25,058 bases of DNA from JBNKHH01 sp050290245 (GTDB lineage: Bacteria > Pseudomonadota > Alphaproteobacteria > Rhodobacterales > Rhodobacteraceae): positions 1 through 25,058 of the forward strand of contig JBNKHH010000057.1 in the NCBI GenBank assembly GCA_050290245.1, read 5' to 3'. The position numbers and the translations under genes were made by a program. Below are positions 1 to 6,128 of the stretch, piece by piece. A model generated the notes under the pieces. The model saw only the letters and a program-made list of their open reading frames with translations. It had not been told where the DNA came from and made no database searches. Numbering within the stretch: the first letter of the stretch is position 1; the number at the start of each line of letters is the position of its first letter.

Positions 1-154
1 CCTGTTTGGTGTCAAGGTCAAGGCCGTGAACACCACGATCACCAAGGGCAAGGTCAAGCGCTTCCGCGGCCAGCTGGGCAAGCGGAAGGACGTGAAAAAG
101 GCCTATGTCACCCTTGAGGAAGGCAACACGATCGACGTGACGACGGGATTGTAA
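1..154 (+). CDS. rplW: Large ribosomal subunit protein uL23 (L23), C-terminal part
   Basis: Only the last 50 codons are present; the gene begins before the window. The frame starting at base 2 reads LFGVKVKAVNTTITKGKVKR and ends with a TAA at 152-154. This is the typical uL23 C-terminal half: the basic loop rich in Lys and Arg that contacts 23S rRNA, followed by the KAYVTLEEGNTIDV strand. L23 lies at the exit of the peptide tunnel and is the docking site for trigger factor and SRP. Its place directly before rplB fits the S10 cluster order, but here 822 bp and a terminator separate the two genes. Identification is firm from motif and context. Confidence 0.95.
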   Translation, partial: LFGVKVKAVNTTITKGKVKRFRGQLGKRKDVKKAYVTLEEGNTIDVTTGL

Positions 155-162
155 GCAGTCCC

Positions 163-183
163 GTCCCGGGCTTGACCCGGGAC
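163..183. repeat. Palindromic intergenic repeat, copy 1
   Basis: Arms GTCCCGGG and CCCGGGAC flank a 5-nt centre (CTTGA). A second copy at 858-878 differs at one base. Both copies are preceded by CCC or TCCC and followed by CT. Short palindromes of this kind between genes are, as I recall, common in Rhodobacteraceae. It starts 9 nt after the rplW stop codon and would form a stable hairpin in the transcript. Confidence 0.75.
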
Positions 184-218
184 CTCGACCGTCTTGGTGG
201 TCCAGAACGAACGATGAG

Positions 219-248
219 GCCCCGGATCACATCCGGGGCTTTTTCTTT
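219..248 (+). terminator. Intrinsic terminator after rplW
   Basis: A perfect 9-bp stem, GCCCCGGAT (219-227) with ATCCGGGGC (231-239), closes a CAC loop. It is followed at once by TTTTTCTTT (240-248). This is a textbook Rho-independent terminator shape. It would stop transcripts coming from rplW before they reach rplB. Confidence 0.75.
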
Positions 249-478
249 ATGGGTGGTGCCGGGATTGCCGGGGTGAAGCCCGGCCTCGGGTCGCCAAGCC
301 CGGGCGCGGAACAAGGCCGAAGGCCGCCGCGCCAGCGCCGGACCGGTCCGCGGTCTGGCGCTTTGGTGACGTTGGCGCATAGCTCAGTCAAGCAATGTGT
401 ATTGGCTGCCATAAAGCGCGTCACACAACCGATAGAGCGCCAGCCCCCGCTCCGGCGCTGGCACGGCTTACGCCGGTA

Positions 479-725
479 TTAATCGCGCGGTGGTTTGGTT
501 TTGGGCCTGAACTGTGCCCGTTGTATCCGATGGATCACGTAGCCTACCGGTACTAGGATGAGCGCTCCGGCAAAAGCCTTGGTCGCAATACCGAATTGGC
601 CGAGAGCCACTGAGAGAACGCCCATAACCATGCAAAAAAAGGGCCGCCGCAACGTAGTGCCAAATTTTTTGGCGCTTCTCATCGCTAAAACCTGACAAGA
701 ACCCGGATAAGCGTTGTTTCGACAT
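479..725 (-). pseudogene. Possible frameshifted small two-helix membrane protein gene
   Basis: Two overlapping minus-strand frames look like halves of one protein. The first starts at 725 with MSKQRLSGFLSGFSDEKRQK and runs into a hydrophobic stretch (HYVAAALF). The second continues as CMVMGVLSVALGQFGIATKA, then a second hydrophobic segment (FAGALILVPVGYVI) and a basic tail, ending at 479. They meet at a run of seven A (634-640, plus strand). Removing one base from that run joins them into a protein of 81 residues with a basic start and two membrane helices. It could be a decayed gene, a slippage-dependent gene or a sequencing error; it could also be chance. No family is recognised and no strong ribosome-binding site is seen. 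Confidence 0.35.
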
Positions 726-857
726 CGATTTTTGAAATGGGAGCTTTGACGTTGAAAATCAGGGCCCTTTGGCCCTTGCCACCCACCCCCAACCTCGCTA
801 AACACCCCCATCGCTTCACCCCGGATTCGTCCGGGGTGGTGTACTTTTGGAATACCC

Positions 858-878
858 GTCCCGGGCGTGACCCGGGAC
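858..878. repeat. Palindromic intergenic repeat, copy 2
   Basis: The same 8-bp arms as copy 1 at 163-183, with a CGTGA centre. The next bases, CCGGGAGGCCCTGGATCAAGTCCGG, hold a further imperfect palindrome. The copies lie at the two ends of the rplW-rplB spacer, which suggests a repeat-bounded insertion or repeated seeding of the same element. Confidence 0.7.
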
Positions 879-937
879 CTTGTGGCCGGGAGGCCCTGGA
901 TCAAGTCCGGGGCGGGCGAGCCGAAACAAATATAGCT

Positions 938-951
938 GGGGGTCTACCCCC
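938..951 (+). promoter_or_regulatory. GGGGG-TCTA-CCCCC hairpin in the rplB leader
   Basis: Five G (938-942), loop TCTA, five C (947-951), ending 25 nt before the rplB start. An almost identical hairpin (loop TCTAT) lies at 5813-5827 before rpmC. A related stem with TCTATA in its loop lies at 11236-11254 before rplO. All three follow an interruption of the ribosomal cluster. A shared leader element is possible, but a dispersed repeat is equally plausible. Confidence 0.4.
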
Positions 952-976
952 GCAAAGCAAACGGAAGACAGAAAGC

Positions 977-1819
977 ATGGCACTCAAGTCGTATAAGCCG
1001 ACGACGCCGGGCCAGCGCGGGCTGGTGCTGATCGACCGTTCGGAGCTTTGGAAAGGCCGTCCGGTCAAAGCCCTTACCGAGGGTTTGACCAAGAAGGCGG
1101 GCCGGAACAATACCGGACGGATCACGATGCGTCGTCGTGGTGGTGGCGCAAAGCGTCTCTACCGGATCGTTGATTTCAAGCGCACCAAGCGCGACGTCGA
1201 GGCGGTTGTTGTCCGCATCGAATATGACCCGAACCGCACGGCCTTTATCGCGCTGGTCCAGTACACGGACGGCGAACAGGCCTACATCCTGGCCCCGCAG
1301 CGCCTCGCCATCGGCGACAAGGTCGTGGCCGGTGACAAGGTCGATGTGAAGCCCGGTAACGCGATGCCCTTCAGCGGCATGCCGATCGGCACGATCGTCC
1401 ACAACATCGAGATGAAGCCCGGCAAGGGCGGTCAGATCGCACGCGCCGCGGGCACCTATGCCCAATTCGTCGGCCGCGATGGCGGTTACGCTCAGATCCG
1501 CCTGTCCTCGGGCGAGCTGCGTCTCGTGCGCCAAGAATGCATGGCCACCGTCGGTGCCGTGTCGAACCCCGACAACTCGAACCAGAACCTCGGTAAAGCC
1601 GGTCGTGTCCGCCACATGGGCAAGCGTCCGAGCGTCCGTGGTGTGGTTATGAACCCGGTCGATCACCCGCACGGTGGTGGTGAGGGACGGACCTCGGGTG
1701 GTCGTCACCCGGTCACCCCCTGGGGCAAGCCGACCAAGGGTGCACGTACCCGCAACAAGAACAAGGCGTCGCAAAAGCTCATCGTGCGCTCGCGTCACGC
1801 TAAGAAGAAGGGCCGCTAA
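977..1819 (+). CDS. rplB: Large ribosomal subunit protein uL2 (L2)
   Basis: A 280-residue protein, the usual length for bacterial L2. It starts MALKSYKPTTPGQRG and carries the nearly invariant C-terminal segment VMNPVDHPHGGGEGR, which reaches towards the peptidyl-transferase centre; the His of this segment is the classical functional residue. L2 also helps hold the two subunits together. The start at 977 follows GGAAG at 962-966. The reading frame stays open upstream, but those codons translate repeat sequence and are not family-like. It opens an uninterrupted block rplB-rpsS-rplV-rpsC-rplP with 2-13 nt spacers. Because a terminator lies upstream, it probably needs its own promoter within 250-970; I could not find a convincing one. 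Confidence 0.98.
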   Translation: MALKSYKPTTPGQRGLVLIDRSELWKGRPVKALTEGLTKKAGRNNTGRITMRRRGGGAKRLYRIVDFKRTKRDVEAVVVRIEYDPNRTAFIALVQYTDGEQAYILAPQRLAIGDKVVAGDKVDVKPGNAMPFSGMPIGTIVHNIEMKPGKGGQIARAAGTYAQFVGRDGGYAQIRLSSGELRLVRQECMATVGAVSNPDNSNQNLGKAGRVRHMGKRPSVRGVVMNPVDHPHGGGEGRTSGGRHPVTPWGKPTKGARTRNKNKASQKLIVRSRHAKKKGR

Positions 1820-1821
1820 TC

Positions 1822-2100
1822 ATGAGCCGCTCAGTTTGGAAGGGCCCCTTCGTCGACAGCTATGTCCTGAAGAAGGCCGAGAAAACCCGCGAGTCGGGCC
1901 GCAACGAGGTCATCAAGATCTGGTCGCGCCGCTCAACCATCCTGCCCCAGTTCGTGGGCCTGACGTTCGGCGTCTACAATGGTCAGAAGCATATCCCGGT
2001 CAACGTGACCGAGGACATGATCGGCCAGAAGTTCGGTGAGTATTCGCCGACGCGGACCTATTACGGTCACGCCGCCGACAAGAAAGCGAAGAGGAAGTAA
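1822..2100 (+). CDS. rpsS: Small ribosomal subunit protein uS19 (S19)
   Basis: A 92-residue protein that starts MSRSVWKGPFVDSYVLKKAE, the conserved S19 N-terminus. It continues with IKIWSRRSTILPQFVGLTF and GEYSPTRTY, all standard for the family. S19 sits in the head of the 30S subunit next to S13 and contacts the A-site finger of 23S rRNA. It starts 2 nt after the rplB stop and ends 3 nt before rplV, so translation is probably coupled. The C-terminus (GHAADKKAKRK) is normally basic. There is nothing unusual about it. Confidence 0.98.
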   Translation: MSRSVWKGPFVDSYVLKKAEKTRESGRNEVIKIWSRRSTILPQFVGLTFGVYNGQKHIPVNVTEDMIGQKFGEYSPTRTYYGHAADKKAKRK

Positions 2101-2103
2101 GTC

Positions 2104-2484
2104 ATGGGCAAGGAAAAGAATCCGCGCCGCGTGGCGGACAACGAGGCGATGGCCAAGACGCGCATGCTGCGCACCTCGCCCCAGAAACTGAACCTCGTGG
2201 CGGCGATGATCCGCGGCAAGAAGGTTGAAAAGGCCCTGTCGGACCTGACCTTCTCGAAACGCCGGATCGCCAACGACGTGAAGAAGTGTCTTCAGTCGGC
2301 CATCGCGAATGCTGAAAACAACCACAACCTTGATGTGGACGAGCTGATCGTGGCGGAAGCCTATGTCGGCAAGAACCTGGTGATGAAGCGCGGTCGTCCG
2401 CGTGCCCGTGGCCGGTTCGGCGCTCTGCGCAAACCGTTCTCGGAACTCACCATCAAGGTCCGTCAGGTCGAGGAGCAAGCGTAA
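2104..2484 (+). CDS. rplV: Large ribosomal subunit protein uL22 (L22)
   Basis: A 126-residue protein. The core RMLRTSPQKLNLVAAMIRGK, SKRRIANDVKKCLQSAIANA and the tunnel-lining hairpin around RGRPRARGRFGALRKPFSEL identify L22. This hairpin reaches into the nascent-peptide tunnel and is a known site of macrolide-resistance mutations in other species; no such change can be inferred here. The N-terminal extension of about 16 residues (MGKEKNPRRVADNEAM) is typical of Rhodobacterales as far as I recall. Its TAA stop overlaps the ATG of rpsC by one base (TAATG), which indicates translational coupling. Confidence 0.98.
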   Translation: MGKEKNPRRVADNEAMAKTRMLRTSPQKLNLVAAMIRGKKVEKALSDLTFSKRRIANDVKKCLQSAIANAENNHNLDVDELIVAEAYVGKNLVMKRGRPRARGRFGALRKPFSELTIKVRQVEEQA

Positions 2485-3200
2485 TGGGTCACAAGGTAAA
2501 CCCCGTCGGCATGCGTCTCCAGGTCAACCGCACCTGGGACAGCCGCTGGTACGCAGACACGAAGGATTACGGTGATCTTCTTTTGGAAGACATCAAGATC
2601 CGTGAATTCATCAACGAAGAGTGCAAGCAAGCCGGCGTCAGCCGTGTGATCATCGAACGTCCGCACAAGAAGTGCCGCGTCACGATCCACACCGCCCGTC
2701 CCGGAGTCATCATCGGCAAGAAAGGTGCGGACATCGAAGGTCTGCGCCGGAAACTGGCCAAGATGACCGACAGCGAGCTGCACCTGAACATCGTCGAAGT
2801 CCGGAAGCCGGAACTGGACGCCCAACTTGTTGCCGAGTCGATCGCGCAGCAGCTTGAGCGTCGTGTTAGCTTCCGCCGCGCGATGAAGCGGTCGGTTCAG
2901 AACGCCATGCGCATGGGGGCCCTGGGTATCCGGGTCAACGTCGCGGGTCGTCTGGGCGGCGCCGAGATCGCTCGGACCGAATGGTATCGTGAGGGCCGCG
3001 TGCCGCTTCACACCCTTCGCGCCGACATCGACTATGCCCTGGCCGAAGCCATGACGCCCTATGGCATCATCGGTATCAAGGTCTGGATCTTCAAAGGCGA
3101 GATCATGGAACACGACCCCCAGGCTCGTGACCGTCGCCAGCAGGAGCTCCAGGAAGGCCCCGCGCCCCGTGGCGCCGGCGGCGGCCGCGGCCGCAACTGA
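2484..3200 (+). CDS. rpsC: Small ribosomal subunit protein uS3 (S3)
   Basis: A 238-residue protein starting MGHKVNPVGMRLQVNRTWDS, the hallmark S3 N-terminus. It has a KH type II domain around residues 40-110 with the GXXG loop inside TARPGVIIGKKGADIE. The C-terminal S3 domain includes GRLGGAEIARTEWYREGRVP. S3 lies at the mRNA entry tunnel of the 30S subunit and takes part in mRNA unwinding together with S4 and S5. The last 30 residues are Arg/Gly/Gln-rich and probably flexible (ending GAGGGRGRN). It overlaps rplV by one base and is followed 13 nt later by rplP with a GAGG ribosome-binding site. Confidence 0.98.
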   Translation: MGHKVNPVGMRLQVNRTWDSRWYADTKDYGDLLLEDIKIREFINEECKQAGVSRVIIERPHKKCRVTIHTARPGVIIGKKGADIEGLRRKLAKMTDSELHLNIVEVRKPELDAQLVAESIAQQLERRVSFRRAMKRSVQNAMRMGALGIRVNVAGRLGGAEIARTEWYREGRVPLHTLRADIDYALAEAMTPYGIIGIKVWIFKGEIMEHDPQARDRRQQELQEGPAPRGAGGGRGRN

Positions 3201-3213
3201 GGAGTGAATTGAG

Positions 3214-3627
3214 ATGCTGCAACCAAAGCGCACCAAATTCCGCAAGATGCACAAGGGCCGTATCCACGGTCAGGCAAAAGGCGGTTCGGACCTTAACTTC
3301 GGTTCCTATGGTCTGAAGGCTGTCGAGCCCGAGCGGGTCACCGCCCGTCAGATCGAAGCCGCCCGTCGTGCCATGACGCGCCACATGAAGCGTCAGGGTC
3401 GTGTCTGGATCCGTATCTTCCCCGACACCCCGATCTCGGCCAAGCCGATCGAGGTCCGGATGGGTAAAGGTAAAGGTTCCGTCGATCGCTGGGCCTGCAA
3501 GGTCAAGCCGGGCCGCATCATGTTCGAGATCGACGGTGTCAACGACACCATCGCCCGCGAGGCCCTGCGCCTTGCCGCGATGAAGCTGCCGGTCAAGACG
3601 CGCACGATCGTTCGCGAGGATTGGTAA
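3214..3627 (+). CDS. rplP: Large ribosomal subunit protein uL16 (L16)
   Basis: A 137-residue protein starting MLQPKRTKFRKMHKGR, with TARQIEAARRAMTRHMKRQG and VRMGKGKGSVDRW. L16 is a late-assembly protein next to the A-site tRNA. The Arg of the VRMGKGKG motif (Arg82 here) corresponds to E. coli L16 Arg81, which the 2-oxoglutarate oxygenase YcfD hydroxylates. This matters because a different 2OG oxygenase is encoded 1.4 kb downstream. rplP is the last gene before a terminator at 3703-3728, so the S10-type transcript ends here. The normal partner rpmC, usually adjacent, is 2.3 kb away. Confidence 0.98.
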   Translation: MLQPKRTKFRKMHKGRIHGQAKGGSDLNFGSYGLKAVEPERVTARQIEAARRAMTRHMKRQGRVWIRIFPDTPISAKPIEVRMGKGKGSVDRWACKVKPGRIMFEIDGVNDTIAREALRLAAMKLPVKTRTIVREDW

Positions 3628-3702
3628 AACCAATCCGCGAGTGCGGTGCAGCGAGTTTTCGTGTGAAAACTTGCGGGCCGGCACCCGGTTCAAATTAGAG
3701 TA

Positions 3703-3728
3703 GGGCGGGGCGAAAGCTCCGCCCTTTT
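3703..3728 (+). terminator. Intrinsic terminator after rplP
   Basis: A 9-bp stem (3703-3711 with 3716-3724, one G-U pair) is closed by a GAAA tetraloop and followed by TTTT (3725-3728). It sits 75 nt after rplP and before the convergent lysR gene. The stem is followed by few T residues, so efficiency may be moderate. Confidence 0.75.
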
Positions 3729-3771
3729 CTTGTCTTGATTTTCTTTGACCTGGTGACCCTGCTCCGTCTGA

Positions 3772-4674
3772 TCACCCTTCCTTCGGCGCCTTGAAGATCG
3801 CGCTGTACCTCGGCGCGAAAAACGCCGTAAACGCCTTCACCTCGGGGCGCTTGTAGGCCTCGGGGCTGACCAGCATCCAGTGGTCGGTGTCTAGTTCGGG
3901 AAAGGTGTCGCCGCATTGCACGAGGTCGTCAAAGTCCTCGGCGTGGCGGAGGTTTAAAAGTCCGATCCCGAGGCCAGTGCGCATCGAAGCGACATGGGCA
4001 TCGACATCGAGGCAGCGCATGACGATCTGGTCGTCGGGTACGTGATCCTGAAGCCAGTTGTGCAGGCGCCCACGCGTGACGACGAGGGTTACGAAGGAAT
4101 GGCCCGCGATATCGTCGAGGCCAGAGGGCTTGCCGTGTTCCTCGATGTATCCGCGCGAGGCAAAGAGGGCGAAACGCGCTGTGCTGATCTTGCGGCAGAT
4201 CAGGGATTTGTCCGTGATGTCGTTGGTCAGGCGGAGCGCGATGTCGGCCTCACCCGCGCTGAGGTCGAGGACATGAAAGCTGGGGACGAACTCGAACCGG
4301 ACGTGGGGATAGTCCTTGGCGAAGGCGGCGAAGATCTGGGTGAAGCGACCGGAGAAATTGGGCGAGGCGGCGGTGATGCGGATCGGGCGCGCATTGGCGG
4401 TGGCCTCGGCTTCGACAGCCTTGGCAAAGGCGTCGGCGGCGGCTTCGATGGCTTCGGCTTGGGGGATGAGGTGATTGGCGGCGTCGGTCGGTCGGAAACC
4501 GCGGGTGTCGCGGTGAAACAGGGTGAGACCGGTTTCATGTTCAAGCGCCTCAATGCGGCGGGCGACGGTGGGCTGGGCCATGCCAAGGGAGCGCGAAGCA
4601 GCGAGCGTCGAGCCCGCGCGGGCGACGGCCAGGAAGACGCGGATATCGGACCAGCTTCTGAAACCGTTCTTCAT
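3772..4674 (-). CDS. LysR-family transcriptional regulator
   Basis: A 300-residue protein, normal for the family. The N-terminal winged helix-turn-helix is clear: IRVFLAVARAGSTLAASRSL, then MAQPTVARRIEALEHETGLTLFHRDTRGF (residues 11-60). The rest is a type 2 periplasmic-binding-like effector domain beginning near residue 90 (PIRITAASPNFSGRF). The start chosen is the Met at 4674 (MKNGFRSWSD); the open frame extends 24 codons further, but that part is not family-like. It is encoded against the ribosomal genes, convergent with rplP and divergent from the small gene at 4764. The effector and target genes are unknown. The divergent layout suggests it controls the small gene and perhaps the following oxygenase. 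Confidence 0.92.
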   Translation of the reverse strand: MKNGFRSWSDIRVFLAVARAGSTLAASRSLGMAQPTVARRIEALEHETGLTLFHRDTRGFRPTDAANHLIPQAEAIEAAADAFAKAVEAEATANARPIRITAASPNFSGRFTQIFAAFAKDYPHVRFEFVPSFHVLDLSAGEADIALRLTNDITDKSLICRKISTARFALFASRGYIEEHGKPSGLDDIAGHSFVTLVVTRGRLHNWLQDHVPDDQIVMRCLDVDAHVASMRTGLGIGLLNLRHAEDFDDLVQCGDTFPELDTDHWMLVSPEAYKRPEVKAFTAFFAPRYSAIFKAPKEG

Positions 4675-4729
4675 TTTTGCAGAACAGCACAACGACAGGC
4701 CGGATACCAAGGAGAATCTTCCGGGGCTA

Positions 4730-4749
4730 GGGTTGGGACAGATCAACCC
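4730..4749. promoter_or_regulatory. Possible LysR-type operator between divergent genes
   Basis: An exact inverted repeat GGGTTG (4730-4735), 8 nt, CAACCC (4744-4749). It contains the T-N11-A pattern of LysR boxes (T4733 and A4745). It lies in the 89-bp region between lysR and the small gene at 4764, 15 nt before that start codon. In RNA the same repeat could form a hairpin before the ribosome-binding site, so its level of action is open. Confidence 0.4.
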
Positions 4750-4763
4750 GATGAGGTCACGTC

Positions 4764-4976
4764 ATGTCAGATTTTGCTGCAAATGCTCCCGGTTTCGGCC
4801 TTTCCACGGTGTTCTCGGCCCTGTTTGGCAGTTCCGCCGAGGAGGTGCTGGCAGACGAGCTTGGCGCCGACACCCGGCGCGCGTTGATGAACGATCTCTT
4901 GAGTCGCTGCCCGACGGCGGTGACCAGCGAAGCGGGGATGCATGAGCTTATGTCGGTCTATCCGGAGGCGTTCTAG
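4764..4976 (+). CDS. Small protein of unknown function
   Basis: A 70-residue ORF, MSDFAANAPGFGLSTVFSAL through to ELMSVYPEAF. I do not recognise the family. The start is supported by GATGAGG (4749-4755) at suitable spacing. The protein is acidic, has a short hydrophobic-amphipathic N-terminal stretch (LSTVFSALFG) and a helical C-terminal half with one Cys; no clear membrane helix or metal site is present. It is divergent from lysR and 97 bp upstream of the oxygenase gene on the same strand, so it may be the first gene of a two-gene unit. Coding potential is supported by position and ribosome-binding site but not proved. Confidence 0.6.
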   Translation: MSDFAANAPGFGLSTVFSALFGSSAEEVLADELGADTRRALMNDLLSRCPTAVTSEAGMHELMSVYPEAF

Positions 4977-5073
4977 CGAGGAGACTTCATTTGGGTTCCG
5001 GGCGGCAGAATTTCTGCGAAAACCGGCAATGCCGCACTGTTCTCATATTCCTTGTCATTGTATGACGCGGAAT

Positions 5074-5697
5074 ATGAAAACCAGATCTCTTTTTGCCACC
5101 CGCCTGTACCAGGCATCGCTTTCCGAACATGGACCCGCCGTCGATACCGACGAGCTGGCCGCGTCGTGCTATTCCATCGCCGAGGATGACGAGGCCGGGC
5201 AGGAATGGTGCGAGACCGAAGGCTATCCTGGCTATACCAGCTACGCGAGCCTGACCGATCTGCCCTGGCGGTTTCCGATTTTTGCCGATGTGGTCGAGGC
5301 GCTGGACGCGCACGTCGCCGCCTTTGCCGAGGATCTGGCGTTCGAACTGGCCGGGGGCAAGCTGGTTCTGGAGGATCTGTGGATCAACATCCTGCCCGAG
5401 GGCGGGATTCACACCAGCCATATCCACCCCCATTCAGTGATCAGCGGGACGACCTATGTGCAGATGCCCGACGGCGCTTCGGCGCTGAAGCTGGAAGACC
5501 CGCGGTTGACGATGATGATGGCGGCCCCGACGCGGAAGAAAGATGCGCGCGAAGAGCTGAAGGCCTTTGTCTATGTGAAGCCTCATGTGGGTGATGTGCT
5601 TTTGTGGGAAAGCTGGCTGCGCCACGAGGTGCCGATGAACATGGCCGAAGAAGAGCGCATCAGTGTCAGCTTCAACTACAAGTGGGTCGACGGCTGA
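5074..5697 (+). CDS. 2-oxoglutarate/Fe(II)-dependent oxygenase family protein
   Basis: From the chosen start the protein has 207 residues. It matches the putative 2OG-Fe(II) oxygenase family known as TIGR02466/PF13759, as I recognise it from HTSHIHPHSVISGTTYV (residues 113-129), KLEDPR (139-144), and the C-terminal GDVLLWESWLRHEVPMN (173-189) followed by RISVSFNYKW (195-204). Likely iron ligands are a His of the HIHPH cluster and His184; Arg195 is a good candidate for binding 2-oxoglutarate. The substrate is unknown. An in-frame ATG at 5062 is an alternative start; neither has a strong ribosome-binding site. The gene lies in the rplP-rpmC interruption, co-oriented with the ribosomal genes, which leaves open a role in modifying a ribosomal protein (inference only). 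Confidence 0.85.
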   Translation: MKTRSLFATRLYQASLSEHGPAVDTDELAASCYSIAEDDEAGQEWCETEGYPGYTSYASLTDLPWRFPIFADVVEALDAHVAAFAEDLAFELAGGKLVLEDLWINILPEGGIHTSHIHPHSVISGTTYVQMPDGASALKLEDPRLTMMMAAPTRKKDAREELKAFVYVKPHVGDVLLWESWLRHEVPMNMAEEERISVSFNYKWVDG

Positions 5698-5720
5698 GCC
5701 TTTACGACTTCTTCTCTGTG

Positions 5721-5759
5721 CAAATACTCCGGGGAGGTCTGGAGGGAAGCCCCCCCTCC
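5721..5759. repeat. GC-rich intergenic repeat after the oxygenase gene
   Basis: The segment begins CAAATACTCCGGGG and continues into a hairpin, GGAGGG (5741-5746) with CCCTCC (5754-5759). I recall sequences starting CAAATACTCCGGGG as very common downstream of genes in Rhodobacteraceae, where they may act as 3' stabilisers or weak terminators. Here it follows the oxygenase stop by 23 nt. A further GC-rich stretch runs to about 5790. Confidence 0.55.
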
Positions 5760-5812
5760 GGCGGCTCGACGCGCGGCAGCGCGGCGAAAAACCTCGAAAA
5801 AGGGGTTGCCAT

Positions 5813-5827
5813 GGGGGTCTATCCCCC
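5813..5827 (+). promoter_or_regulatory. GGGGG-TCTAT-CCCCC hairpin upstream of rpmC
   Basis: Five G (5813-5817), loop TCTAT, five C (5823-5827), about 90 nt before rpmC. It is nearly the same as the hairpin at 938-951 before rplB. Both are followed within 20 nt by AAACGG. Function unknown; see the related element at 11236-11254. Confidence 0.4.
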
Positions 5828-5917
5828 TTAAACGGCAGCCTTCACCTAAGGACCTCCACCGGAATCAGGGTGACGCAGCGATGCGGCCTCCCGGTGATGT
5901 TGAAAGGAAGACAGGCG

Positions 5918-6124
5918 ATGGACGCCAAAGACCTGCGGGACAAGACTCCCGATCAGCTTCGTGACGAGCTGGAAAATCTCAAGAAGGAGGCCTTCAACCT
6001 CCGATTTCAGCAGGCAACAAACCAGCTGGAAAACACTGCCCGTATGCGCCAGGTGCGCCGTGACGTGGCTCGTGTAAAAACCATTTTGAACGAAAAAGCG
6101 GCCGCTGCCGCTGCGGAGGCTTGA
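5918..6124 (+). CDS. rpmC: Large ribosomal subunit protein uL29 (L29)
   Basis: A 68-residue protein, MDAKDLRDKTPDQLRDELEN, with the LKKEAFNLRFQQATNQLENT core and a C-terminal helix (RQVRRDVARVKTILNEK). These are the two long helices of L29, which sits by the tunnel exit next to L23 and helps bind trigger factor and SRP. The Ala-rich tail is ordinary. The start at 5918 follows AAAGGAAG; the longer open frame upstream translates repeat-rich spacer and is rejected. It begins the second ribosomal block (rpmC to rpmD) and is cut off from rplP by the lysR/oxygenase insertion, so it needs its own promoter or readthrough from the oxygenase gene. Confidence 0.97.
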   Translation: MDAKDLRDKTPDQLRDELENLKKEAFNLRFQQATNQLENTARMRQVRRDVARVKTILNEKAAAAAAEA

Positions 6125-6128
6125 ACCT

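Larger units (their letters stand above)
155..976. other. Long spacer between rplW and rplB
   Basis: This stretch splits two genes that are normally almost adjacent. It contains two near-identical palindromes (163-183 and 858-878), an intrinsic terminator (219-248), GC-rich hairpins near 330-365 and 435-463 built on GCGCCAG/CTGGCGC-like arms, a possible frameshifted small gene on the minus strand (479-725), and a short hairpin just before rplB (938-951). I see no RNA gene and no intact protein gene. Confidence 0.7.

Noticed and set aside
944..1798. Long minus-strand open frame opposite rplB, and similar long antisense frames opposite rpsC, rplF, rarA and others
   Set aside because: They are produced by codon bias in high-GC coding DNA, have no ribosome-binding sites and no recognisable domains, and lie fully inside certain genes.
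3994..4887. 297-codon plus-strand open frame opposite lysR
   Set aside because: Gly/Glu/Asp-rich low-complexity shadow of a well-supported LysR gene; it also runs over the real start of the small gene at 4764.
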